A DNA stretch of 13,857 bases from JBJENW01 sp051880395 (GCA_051880395.1 JBJENW010000151.1:1-13857), one strand, 5' to 3'; positions 6,698-12,793 are shown, counted from the stretch's first letter. Numbers and translations are program-made. Notes: generated by a model from the sequence alone, not told the origin.

Positions 6698-6745
6698 ATA
6701 AAATCCTCCTTTCAGCGGTAATACATTCCTTACTTTCCTTACACT

Positions 6746-6800
6746 ATTAGTATATCCGCTTTTTCTTCAATTCGCAACTCCTATTCTTACTTTTCATTAT
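6746..6800 (-). repeat. Copy 1 of a shared promoter element
   Basis: About 55 bp match 9378-9430 with few differences and two 1-nt indels. The element spans from just past the -10 box to about 20 bp upstream of the -35. It includes a 16-codon mini-frame starting at ATG 6797, overlapping the stop of the preceding gene as TAATG and encoding MKSKNRSCELKKKRIY. In copy 2 the equivalent frame ends after 8 codons, so the DNA element rather than the peptide is conserved. Confidence 0.75.
6749..6777 (-). promoter_or_regulatory. Promoter of the AbrB/PIN module
   Basis: On the minus strand TTGCGA (6777-6772) and TATACT (6754-6749) are separated by 17 bp. The antitoxin ATG lies about 50 nt downstream. 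The same arrangement (TTGCTA, 17 bp, TATACT) recurs at 9381-9409. Confidence 0.72.
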
Positions 6801-7123
6801 AGAAAAAGCAAATTCAACTCCGGAAATCCTCCATTTGCAAGATAGATAATTCCCATGACTGCTGCTGCAAGTACAAGCGAAACGCCTCCAAAGATGTTCT
6901 TCTTTCCACTCATCTTTTCTTTCCCCAATTTCTTTGGCAAAAGCAGCAAGGTCACTCCGATTGCAAGGAGAAATGATGCTGCAAATACAGCTGCACTTCC
7001 AACTCCCAGTGACAAGTTTGCAAAAAATAATACAAGCGAGCCAAAAATTCCAACCACCGCAATCGCCCATGCCAAATACTTTGTTCCTACCAATAATCCA
7101 TCAATACACTCGAATAATTTCAT
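6797..7123 (-). CDS. Small multi-pass membrane protein, unknown
   Basis: The 108-residue product, read from the ATG at 7123, has three to four hydrophobic segments: about residues 16-35, 41-61 and 77-95. They are separated by a basic loop KKLGKEKMSGKKN around residues 64-76, and the C-terminus FPELNLLFL is also hydrophobic. The frame is open to an ATG at 7147, but that codon lies upstream of the AAAGGAG site that serves 7123, so the shorter form is preferred. It follows the amphipathic-repeat gene by 47 nt and probably shares its promoter. No named family is recognised. A role in the envelope response with its operon partner is inferred only from context and shared regulation. Confidence 0.7.
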   Translation of the reverse strand: MKLFECIDGLLVGTKYLAWAIAVVGIFGSLVLFFANLSLGVGSAAVFAASFLLAIGVTLLLLPKKLGKEKMSGKKNIFGGVSLVLAAAVMGIIYLANGGFPELNLLFL

Positions 7124-7170
7124 CTGAAAAACTCCTTTCTGTTCCATCCACTTTTTTATCTTTGCTCCTT

Positions 7171-7449
7171 TTAGGGTGCGTCTTCCTCTACTTCTTCCAG
7201 AAATGCATCCACAAAGGCTTGTTCGACTTTTTTGTATGTACCAACTACACTGTCTTCGATTTTTTTGTAGCTGCCTACCACGCCATCCTCGATTTTCTGA
7301 TAAGTCGAAGTCGCCTTGTCTGCCATTCCTCCTGTTTTCAGAGAACCATCTTCGTTGAGAAACGTATCGGTAAACTTTGTTTCCACCTTCTTATAAGCGC
7401 CGACTACTCTCTCTCCGATTTTTCCTGTTTTTAACTGATATTGTGCCAT
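7171..7449 (-). CDS. Amphipathic 11-residue repeat protein, unknown
   Basis: The 92-residue protein is built from an 11-residue repeat of the form VVGxYKKIEDx. Clear copies are VVGAYKKVETK near residue 15, VVGSYKKIEDS near 57 and VVGTYKKVEQA near 68, with a weaker unit ATSTYQKIEDG before them. The units should form long amphipathic helices like those of lipid-associating or PspA/apolipoprotein-like proteins. There is no signal peptide or transmembrane segment. The C-terminus is acidic (EEVEEDAP). AAAGGAG lies 8-9 nt before the ATG. It is the first gene of a two-gene operon whose promoter shares 11-bp tandem repeats with the two-component operon. Peripheral membrane association in a stress response is an inference from repeat character and context. 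Similar short proteins occur in gut Firmicutes without an assigned role. Confidence 0.78.
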   Translation of the reverse strand: MAQYQLKTGKIGERVVGAYKKVETKFTDTFLNEDGSLKTGGMADKATSTYQKIEDGVVGSYKKIEDSVVGTYKKVEQAFVDAFLEEVEEDAP

Positions 7450-7495
7450 GCTGACATCTCCTTTCGATTTTTCATGACTTGCTTTTGATGGGATT

Positions 7496-7542
7496 ACTAT
7501 ACGATATCTTCTTTTCTGATTTGTTTTTGTTTTGTTTCTGAA
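7496..7542 (-). promoter_or_regulatory. Promoter of the amphipathic-repeat operon, probable response regulator target
   Basis: On the minus strand the -10 box TATAGT is at 7501-7496. Direct repeats AAACAAAACAA (7537-7527) and AAACAAATCAG (7526-7516) end 14 nt upstream of it. The 47-bp block is identical to 5887-5933 at 36 positions with no gap, including the repeat to -10 distance. This supports control by the response regulator encoded at 4875-5546. Confidence 0.7.
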
Positions 7543-7570
7543 ATATTAATATGCACAAATATTCGCGTAC

Positions 7571-7613
7571 AAAAAATGTCCGTGAAACACATCGTTCTTG
7601 TTTCACGGACATT
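7571..7613 (-). terminator. Intrinsic terminator of vapBC
   Basis: A perfect 15-bp stem (AATGTCCGTGAAACA and its complement) with a short loop is followed on the minus strand by a run of T. It lies 23 nt past the vapC stop. Confidence 0.88.
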
Positions 7614-7636
7614 GCTCTTGTTCACTTATCCTAATA

Positions 7637-8038
7637 TTATCCTGCCCAATTTTCTAGTTTCAATCCTTTCACCCGAATAAATTCTTTCGTATTATTGGTT
7701 ACAATCGTATAACCTAATGACTTTGCATGCCCTGCGATCATCATATCTAGTGGTCCAATCAGAGTCCCGGCTTTTTCTAAATCAGCTCGAATTTTTCCGT
7801 AACTTTCAGCCGCCAAAGAATCGAAATTCATAATTTCAATATTTGCTAAGAGTAATGCTAAAGCAACTCTATTTTTTTCGACTGATTGACTTTTTTCAAC
7901 ACCATGAACAAGTTCCGCATATGTTACAGAAGAAATGCATATCTCTGATGGATCATACTCTTGCAATCGAATAAACACCTGTTTCGGCTTCTGCTTTATG
8001 GCATATATGCAAATATTTGTATCCAACATATATCTCAT
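7637..8038 (-). CDS. vapC: VapC-type PIN-domain ribonuclease toxin
   Basis: The 133-residue protein is a standard-length VapC toxin. It starts MRYMLDTNICIYAIKQKP with the first catalytic Asp in LDTN. The second acidic residue is in SSVTYAELVHGVEKS, the third in GPLDMMIAGHAKSLG, and the closing motif is TIVTNNTKEFIRVKGL followed by LENWAG. VapC enzymes cleave specific RNAs such as initiator tRNA or the sarcin-ricin loop, and the target here is unknown. The ATG overlaps the vapB stop by 4 nt (ATGA), so toxin translation is coupled to antitoxin translation. A strong terminator follows. It is distinct in sequence from the PIN protein at 6041-6439, so the window carries two different PIN toxins about 1.2 kb apart. 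Confidence 0.93.
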   Translation of the reverse strand: MRYMLDTNICIYAIKQKPKQVFIRLQEYDPSEICISSVTYAELVHGVEKSQSVEKNRVALALLLANIEIMNFDSLAAESYGKIRADLEKAGTLIGPLDMMIAGHAKSLGYTIVTNNTKEFIRVKGLKLENWAG

Positions 8039-8265
8039 AGTTCTTCACGCTCCTGATTGATTTCATCATTTCTTCCGTTCTCCATGAAGTCCTCAGAAAA
8101 CATGTCAATCGCCTGCATAAATGAAGTCCATTTATTTGTCTTTGGCATAAGTATTACAATATCACCAATTCTATTTACTGCTACTTCATCCGTATCAAAT
8201 CTACACTCTTTTGGAAGTCTTACCGCCTGACTTCTGCCATTTTCAAAAACTTTTGCGGTCATCAT
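8035..8265 (-). CDS. vapB: VapB-type antitoxin
   Basis: The 76-residue antitoxin has the N-terminal swapped-hairpin domain with TAKVFENGRSQAVRLPKECRF, the hallmark of VapB/AbrB-like antitoxins. The strand DEVAVNRIGDIVILMPK follows. The C-terminal tail is helical and acidic (MQAIDMFSEDFMENG) and would occupy the VapC active-site groove. The frame is open up to 8325, but the AAGGAG at about 8280-8275 and the family pattern (a short leader before TAKVF) favour the ATG at 8265; the adjacent ATG at 8262 is also possible. Upstream codons would overlap the promoter. The promoter contains a perfect 14-bp palindrome, the expected VapBC operator. Confidence 0.9.
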   Translation of the reverse strand: MMTAKVFENGRSQAVRLPKECRFDTDEVAVNRIGDIVILMPKTNKWTSFMQAIDMFSEDFMENGRNDEINQEREEL

Positions 8266-8292
8266 AGTAACCATCTCCTTCCTGTTACTTTT

Positions 8293-8322
8293 AGTATATA
8301 CCAAGATATATATCTTAGTCAA
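8293..8322 (-). promoter_or_regulatory. vapBC promoter with palindromic operator
   Basis: On the minus strand TTGACT (8322-8317) and TATACT (8298-8293) are 18 bp apart. The spacer contains the perfect palindrome AAGATATATATCTT (8303-8316). A palindrome lying exactly between the core elements is what is expected for autorepression by the VapBC complex. Confidence 0.78.
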
Positions 8323-8348
8323 CAAAATTTATCCAACTACTTCATGAT

Positions 8349-8403
8349 AAAAAAGACCACCTTCTCACAACATCCATGTGAAAACGACAGTCTGATTTTT
8401 TTT
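8349..8403. terminator. Imperfect hairpin with T-runs on both sides, probable terminator
   Basis: AGAC/GTCT and TTCTCAC/GTGAAAA segments form an interrupted stem. It is flanked by six A on the left and eight T on the right, so U-tracts follow it in either direction. It most likely ends the minus-strand 8442-9338 transcript before the vapBC promoter. Confidence 0.55.
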
Positions 8404-8441
8404 CTTTATTCGTTTGCAAACTTGAATCGTTAATTTCCAAA

Positions 8442-9338
8442 TTACATTTCAAAATATTTCCGAACCGTTTCTTTATCGTAACCGTCCTCTCCACGCCAGT
8501 ACTCTGCAAAAGTCCATTCATTTCTTCCGGATATAGTTCTATCGTAAGATGCTGCTTTCAGTACTCCGATACAAGCTAAAATCTCAATGATTACGTCACG
8601 CTCTGCTTTGTTTGATTTCAAATTTGGGATATTTTTCAATCGGTCTCTCAATGCGCTTGGATAATCCCCCGGATTGCAGTCGTCAATCGCTTGTAATATA
8701 CTCTGAAATATTTCAACGTCTGCTTTCGTTGGCTCTGGAATATCTTCCTTTATAAACTGTTCTAGATCAAAAAGTGTATAAAGCAACTGACCATGCCGAA
8801 CTCCGCCCCACTTAAGGCGTTCAAAATTCAACACATTCAAATCTTCATCAACGTACCTCTCCTGACCAATCATTCCGTATTTCAGGCTCTTGCAGATTTC
8901 GCAGGTAGTGGACACTGACACAACTCTGCCATCCTCATAGAAGCTCCCTGACACAGCCGGCGTGTATGTATGGGCAGTTAGCAGCTTTGCAATACTATAG
9001 GAGCCGACTGCACTGCGCCAGTCTAAGCGTCTGGTTGACAGGCTACTCAAAAATGCCCGCGCGACTCTTTTGGGTGTTATCTGCTTCACTAATTCCATAA
9101 TTCTTTTGACACAATCGTCATGTGTAATGGTAAAAGGATCAAACATAACTCCCTTTTCCTTGGCATATTGAAAATCATCCGGAGCGATAACCCGTTCAAC
9201 TTTCCACCCTTTCCCTGACCAATACGTTTTAAATAAAATATCTTTTGCTTTTTTGTCTATATAAATCACTTTCTTTCCTCGCCGGGCGCATACAGCGGAT
9301 TTGCATAACTTCATCCATAATTTTTTGCACCCAATCAT
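8442..9338 (-). CDS. Unrecognised conserved-looking protein of about 275-298 residues
   Basis: I cannot assign a function. Conserved-looking blocks, numbered from the ATG at 9338, are YWSGKGW (39-45), MFDPFTITHDDC (65-76), AFLSSLSTRRLDWRSAVGSY (95-114) and a CEIC pair (146-149). Further blocks are NFERLKWGGVRHG (171-183), YTLFDLEQF (187-195), KSNKAERDVIIEILACIGVL (241-260) and EYWRGEDGYDKETVRKYF near the end. There are no transmembrane segments or signal peptide. Similar uncharacterised soluble proteins are found in Firmicutes, to my recollection. The start is uncertain: ATG 9338 has GGAGG too far upstream (13 nt), whereas GTG 9269 has GAGG about 7 nt before it and would remove a Cys/Lys-rich leader. 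The promoter belongs to the element shared with the AbrB/PIN module. Confidence 0.72.
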   Translation of the reverse strand: MIGCKKLWMKLCKSAVCARRGKKVIYIDKKAKDILFKTYWSGKGWKVERVIAPDDFQYAKEKGVMFDPFTITHDDCVKRIMELVKQITPKRVARAFLSSLSTRRLDWRSAVGSYSIAKLLTAHTYTPAVSGSFYEDGRVVSVSTTCEICKSLKYGMIGQERYVDEDLNVLNFERLKWGGVRHGQLLYTLFDLEQFIKEDIPEPTKADVEIFQSILQAIDDCNPGDYPSALRDRLKNIPNLKSNKAERDVIIEILACIGVLKAASYDRTISGRNEWTFAEYWRGEDGYDKETVRKYFEM

Positions 9339-9377
9339 ACGTATCCCAAAGCCTCCGTATCATTAGCTTTCCTAATT

Positions 9378-9430
9378 ATTAGTATATCTGCTTTTTCTTC
9401 CCTTAGCAACTCCTATCTCTTACTTTCATT
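9378..9430 (-). repeat. Copy 2 of a shared promoter element
   Basis: It matches 6746-6800 across the -10, spacer, -35 and about 20 bp upstream. The differences are concentrated in the centre of the spacer and at the distal end. Confidence 0.75.
9381..9409 (-). promoter_or_regulatory. Promoter of the 8442-9338 gene
   Basis: On the minus strand TTGCTA (9409-9404) and TATACT (9386-9381) are 17 bp apart. The start codon at 9338 would give a leader of roughly 36 nt; the GTG at 9269 would give about 105 nt. Confidence 0.68.
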
Positions 9431-9512
9431 GTCTTCTTTTCTGATGTTGATTTCGAATAATTCTAAAAAAATCTGACACACTAATTCTGAAACCACAAAT
9501 AAGGAGATGAGA

Positions 9513-9567
9513 AAAAATGATCGAACCAGACACCATACGATTACTTCGCGAATGCGATGCAGGAATC
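9513..9567 (+). repeat. Left copy of a 55-nt exact duplication flanking the N gap
   Basis: The 55 nt from AAAAATGATCG to GGAATC are repeated exactly at 9668-9722, on the other side of the N run. An identical fixed-length overlap at both ends of a gap is a typical sign that two contigs overlapping by the assembler word length were scaffolded rather than merged. The copy includes the same ribosome binding site-proximal start codon (ATG 9517) as the complete gene. Confidence 0.9.
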
Positions 9568-9667
9568 NNNNNNNNNNNNNNNNNNNNNNNNNNNNNNNNN
9601 NNNNNNNNNNNNNNNNNNNNNNNNNNNNNNNNNNNNNNNNNNNNNNNNNNNNNNNNNNNNNNNNNNN
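9568..9667. other. Assembly gap of 100 N
   Basis: Exactly 100 unknown bases, a conventional placeholder length. Because the flanks are identical, the true sequence probably has no gap here: one copy of the 55-mer and the N run would collapse. The stretch from 9339 to 9671 otherwise holds only the promoter at 9381-9409, the leader of the plus-strand gene and the duplicated 55-mer. Confidence 0.97.
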
Positions 9668-9722
9668 AAAAATGATCGAACCAGACACCATACGATTACT
9701 TCGCGAATGCGATGCAGGAATC
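9668..9722 (+). repeat. Right copy of the 55-nt duplication
   Basis: It is identical to 9513-9567 and continues into the intact plus-strand gene. It lacks its own upstream ribosome binding site only because the gap precedes it. Confidence 0.9.
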
Positions 9723-10106
9723 AAAATGGGAGTTGCATCGATTGATGATGTTTTAGACAACATTCAAAACGATACGTTTCGTGAATGCCTCACCAAATGC
9801 AGAGACAAACATGTGGAATTAAAAGACGAAATCCGAACACTCTTAAACGAATACCACGACGAAGGAAAAGAACCGGATTCCATTGCAAAAGGTATGTCCT
9901 GGATGAAAACCAATCTCAAACTGGTTCTAAATGAGTCGGATGAAACCATCGCCGAGCTTATGACAGACGGCTGCAACATGGGCGTAAAATCCCTCAGCAA
10001 ATACCTGAATCAATATCAGGCGGCGAGCGAAAAATCGAAGGCTCTTGCGAAACGGCTGATTCAGTTGGAGGAGACGCTTGCTTCGGATATTCGACAATTT
10101 TTGTAA
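9672..10106 (+). CDS. Small all-helical protein, DUF2383-like four-helix bundle
   Basis: The 144-residue protein starts MIEPDTIRLLRECDAGIKMG and is predicted to be entirely helical with no membrane segment. Helical blocks cover about residues 4-30, 36-62, 72-90 and 94-140. Striking pieces are KGMSWMKTNLKLVLN and AELMTDGCNMGVKSLSKYLNQY. The plan resembles DUF2383/ferritin-like helical bundles seen in clostridia, but no metal-binding EXXH pattern is clear. The true ribosome binding site (AAGGAG, about 9502) lies left of the N gap, before the duplicate start at 9517. It is the only clear plus-strand gene and is closed by a bidirectional terminator. A frame starting at ATG 9507 across the Ns is an artefact of the gap. 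Confidence 0.8.
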   Translation: MIEPDTIRLLRECDAGIKMGVASIDDVLDNIQNDTFRECLTKCRDKHVELKDEIRTLLNEYHDEGKEPDSIAKGMSWMKTNLKLVLNESDETIAELMTDGCNMGVKSLSKYLNQYQAASEKSKALAKRLIQLEETLASDIRQFL

Positions 10107-10120
10107 CAACGATTTTTCAT

Positions 10121-10158
10121 AAAAAGGTGGTTCACTGCTGGAGCAAACCACCTTTTTT
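10121..10158. terminator. Bidirectional intrinsic terminator between convergent genes
   Basis: AAAAAGGTGGTT and AACCACCTTTTTT form a strong stem around a 13-nt loop. There is a T-run on the plus side and a T-run on the minus side. It lies 15 nt after the plus-strand gene stop and 16 nt past the end of the convergent 10174 gene, so it can serve both. Confidence 0.9.
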
Positions 10159-10173
10159 ATGTTTGATGCAGGT

Positions 10174-10605
10174 TCAATTTTTTTGCAGTGTATGCTGCAG
10201 TGCATCATACACCTTATGATAGAGCATCTGATTTGGACAATACCGGTAATCTGCAAAAATCGTAATTCCCGTCCGCTCATAGTATTCCAAAATAGCGGCC
10301 GCGCATCCGGCGCTTCTGCTTTGTCCGTACGTGCACTGGCAGACAATCGCTTTTTTCTGTTCGACCGCCTGCCGGATGAAACGTGCAAGTGCATCCGCTT
10401 GTGGAAAAAAGGTTTCATAGTTCATCCCAAATTCGCCCAGTTCGTCATAACAGATGTCCGGCACTGCTGCCTGAAAAATGGTTGGATTTAGAACACCTTG
10501 TTCTTCCTCAGGAGGGTCATAAAACCGAATCCATGCTGTATTTTCTGGAAACCCTTTAGTTAAACAGGTTTTGTACGCTTTTTCGGAACAAATTTTGAGA
10601 TTCAT
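10174..10605 (-). CDS. CX5R protein phosphatase-like protein (PTP/DSP superfamily)
   Basis: The 143-residue protein, read from ATG 10605, contains the cysteine phosphatase signature CTYGQSRS in the context IVCQCTYGQSRSAGCAAAILEYY. This matches the C-X5-R P-loop plus Ser/Thr, with the preceding hydrophobic strand and following helix. Candidate general-acid Asp residues lie upstream in RFYDPPEEE and PDICYDELGEFG. The frame continues upstream to 10680 inside the MBL gene, but GAGG 9 nt before 10605 and the start of the fold there favour the short form. It begins 16 nt after the MBL gene stop, so the two are co-transcribed. Small compact members of this superfamily act on phosphotyrosine, phosphoinositides or RNA 5' triphosphates, and the substrate here cannot be told from sequence. 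Confidence 0.8.
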   Translation of the reverse strand: MNLKICSEKAYKTCLTKGFPENTAWIRFYDPPEEEQGVLNPTIFQAAVPDICYDELGEFGMNYETFFPQADALARFIRQAVEQKKAIVCQCTYGQSRSAGCAAAILEYYERTGITIFADYRYCPNQMLYHKVYDALQHTLQKN

Positions 10606-10621
10606 CTTCACATCCTCTTTT

Positions 10622-11941
10622 CTATAATTCGAGCTCATCGCCATCCTGCATGGTATGAACCTTTGCTCGGTATGCGCCAATCTCTAATTCTTTGAACTGT
10701 TCTTTTTTTGTTGTATGGATTGGAATAATAGCCTTTTGCGGCTTTATGATATGCACCATTTTTTCAATGTCGGCTGCCGTTGCATGACCTCCGCTATGTA
10801 AGACGGTATGCCTGTCATCTGAAAATCGATCATAAAGTGCCCCATAGTCTGGTCGATACGTATCCGGATATTTTTCCTTTTCAATATAGCCCTCCCACAT
10901 CGAATAGATCAAGATTGGATTCAAATCTTTAAAATAATCCATTCGTTTCTGATAAGCAGCGGAAGGACCGACAAGCATTAAAAATCCATTCTTTCGCATA
11001 TATTCCGGCTGTGTACAGCCCATGCACGGATTGATGCGCTCCATATTTTCAAATTTATATTTTCTATAAAACTGAAATTCCTCTCGATCTTTTGGTGCCG
11101 CTTTTTTAAATTCCTCAATCTGCGCATCCACGTAATGATTCACAAAAAAAGCTCTTTTTAAGCGATGTGCCGCATGAGAAAACGATGCCAGACTTTCGAA
11201 ATTTGTCGAGGAACAGACCAGAAATGCATATTTATTTTCCGGCTTTTTGAGTAACTGATATGCCTCTTCCTCCAGCATTTCCTCTGTCAGAACCTCCTCG
11301 TCGCTCCGCGCCAGCATCGTGCCTTCGGTAAGCAGCACATCGACGTTTTTCCCACCAAAAAAAGTTTCCAACTCTGCAAACATTCCCTTTCCCAATCTGC
11401 CATGCGTCCGAAAATCTCCTGTGTACACAATCGTTTTTCCCTGCGTCTCTAATAGGAAGAGATATGCATCAAACGCCGAATGATCCACCCTCACCGGCGT
11501 AATCTGAATATCTCCGATCCAAAACGGCTGCTTGTCGTGAAAATCGATCCACTTATCCTCTCTTCGAAGCAGCTCTTCCAGTTTTTTGTTTTTTGCTCTG
11601 TTCTCTGCTGTATCCTTAACATTCGTTGCAAGTGTATGGTAAATGTTAAGTAACATCTTTCGCGCGGTCTTTCCGATTCCGAGCTGAATCTGCTTTCCTC
11701 TGCTATCTGTTTGTGGAATTTTACCGAACATCCCTACGTGATCCCCGTGATAGTGGGAAAACAAAACGGCATCGCATTCTGCCGCTTTTATCGTCTCGAT
11801 CATCTCGCAGTCGGTCACACTCCCGGTACTTCCCGGGAGTTCTGAGCCAAAATCAAGAAAAATATGTGTCGTTTCTGTGTAAATTTCTGTGATTGCGCCA
11901 CCAATCTGGTCGGTTCCGCGATGAATTTTTATTTTTACCAT
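10622..11941 (-). CDS. MBL-fold beta-CASP hydrolase, RNase J-like
   Basis: The 439-residue protein carries the metallo-beta-lactamase signature SHYHGDHVG, giving His63, His65, Asp67 and His68 from the chosen start. Further motifs are VRVDHSAFD, the metal-bridging Asp in YTGDFRTHGR, and the beta-CASP motifs LTEGTML (A), LHSGGHA (B) and PIHTT (C). The B and C motifs are those of RNase J-like nucleases (SGHA, PVHGE). It is shorter than typical RNase J (about 555 residues) and seems to lack its C-terminal domain. A CMGC pair occurs near residue 306. The ATG at 11941 follows GGAGG by 5 nt; the upstream GTG at 11947 lies inside the binding site. It lies between an unrecognised helical protein (17 nt) and the CX5R phosphatase (16 nt). 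An RNA or nucleic acid substrate is likely from the family. Confidence 0.88.
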   Translation of the reverse strand: MVKIKIHRGTDQIGGAITEIYTETTHIFLDFGSELPGSTGSVTDCEMIETIKAAECDAVLFSHYHGDHVGMFGKIPQTDSRGKQIQLGIGKTARKMLLNIYHTLATNVKDTAENRAKNKKLEELLRREDKWIDFHDKQPFWIGDIQITPVRVDHSAFDAYLFLLETQGKTIVYTGDFRTHGRLGKGMFAELETFFGGKNVDVLLTEGTMLARSDEEVLTEEMLEEEAYQLLKKPENKYAFLVCSSTNFESLASFSHAAHRLKRAFFVNHYVDAQIEEFKKAAPKDREEFQFYRKYKFENMERINPCMGCTQPEYMRKNGFLMLVGPSAAYQKRMDYFKDLNPILIYSMWEGYIEKEKYPDTYRPDYGALYDRFSDDRHTVLHSGGHATAADIEKMVHIIKPQKAIIPIHTTKKEQFKELEIGAYRAKVHTMQDGDELEL

Positions 11942-11958
11942 AGGCACCTCCGATAAGA

Positions 11959-12681
11959 TTACTCAATTGCATCGAGTTCCTCTTTGTATTTTTCAATCTT
12001 TGCCGTTACGTTCCTCTCTATGCTGATCCATTCCTCTACCGGGAATTCTTTCTCCTCAACCATTATTTTCATCAGCTGTAAGACCATGTGCTGCATTCTG
12101 ATTGACATTTCTTCTAAAATACAATTCCGCTGATACGGTGTATAGAGAAAAAATATCGCTGTCAATTCTCTGTCATCTATCTGTGTAAGAAAATATTGCC
12201 GTTTTTTGCTTGAGCTATTTTGAAACCATGCCCCACTCGTTGTTGCTCTGGAAAACTGTGTAAATGAATCACTAAAGTCTTTTAATTTTTTTACCTCAGC
12301 TTCCATTTCCATTTCCTGCTGTTTCTCAAGCACTTTTGCTCTCTCGTCATAAGTAATCGAAGGTTTTTGAGAACAGAATGAAAGTCCTGTTTTTTGTAGT
12401 GAAAAAGTATATGTATCCGCCAGCTCTACTGCCTTATATATTTTTTGCTTGTTTCTGCGAACAAGATCCGTCTTAGCATAGCACGCGATTTGTGTCAGAA
12501 TTTCATCCCTCTGATAGTCTTCCACCGACGCTTCGTAAATCCATCTCCAAAAGTCGAGGTAAGTCCCCTCTAAATATTCCATGCCATAAGCCTCGATTGC
12601 TAATACGCCTTCTCTGTAGTAGATTCTTTCGAGTTCTTTAAAAAATGCGTCGATATCCAATTCTGTTTCGTTTTTTTCCAT
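11959..12681 (-). CDS. Unrecognised mostly helical protein
   Basis: I do not recognise this 240-residue protein. It is predicted to be mostly alpha-helical and cytosolic, without signal peptide or membrane segment. The N-terminal third is acidic and aromatic (FFKELERIYYREGVLAIEAYG, then FWRWIYEAS). A charged coiled-coil-like stretch is at about residues 112-132 (RAKVLEKQQEMEMEAEVKKLK). The C-terminal part has FLYTPYQRNCILEEMSIRM and ends in another amphipathic helix. The ATG at 12681 has AGGAG 8 nt upstream. An in-frame GTG at 12690 lies within the binding-site region and is rejected. It is the first gene before the MBL and phosphatase genes with 17-nt spacing, so it probably works with them. 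Candidate roles such as adaptor or regulator are guesses. Confidence 0.72.
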   Translation of the reverse strand: MEKNETELDIDAFFKELERIYYREGVLAIEAYGMEYLEGTYLDFWRWIYEASVEDYQRDEILTQIACYAKTDLVRRNKQKIYKAVELADTYTFSLQKTGLSFCSQKPSITYDERAKVLEKQQEMEMEAEVKKLKDFSDSFTQFSRATTSGAWFQNSSSKKRQYFLTQIDDRELTAIFFLYTPYQRNCILEEMSIRMQHMVLQLMKIMVEEKEFPVEEWISIERNVTAKIEKYKEELDAIE

Positions 12682-12793
12682 AGGACACACTCCTTTTCTC
12701 CGACTGGCTCTTTTGAAACCGATGTAACTATTTCTAAATGATCACTTTTTGTCTTGCTCAGGAGTCCTTTTATTCTGTCACATGGATTCTATT

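Noticed and set aside
6747..7070. 107-residue minus-strand frame ending in the mini-peptide MKSKNRSCELKKKRIY
   Set aside because: Most of it is an out-of-frame shadow of the 6797-7123 membrane protein. The terminal mini-frame is truncated in the second copy of the element, so it is not conserved as a peptide.
7507..9445. A 14-nt identity (TCTTCTTTTCTGAT) at 7507-7520 and 9432-9445, the second directly beside the repeated promoter element
   Set aside because: It could mark an old duplication with deletion, but a single 14-nt match in AT-rich DNA of this length can arise by chance.
9420..9516. A plus-strand promoter for the 9672-10106 gene
   Set aside because: Only poor combinations such as TTGATT without a matching -10 at 16-18 bp could be found, so none is called.
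9507..10106. A 199-codon plus-strand frame crossing the N run, and frames at 9413-9763 and 9557-9745
   Set aside because: They exist only because N codons are read as open. The real gene starts at ATG 9672, or equivalently the duplicated ATG 9517.
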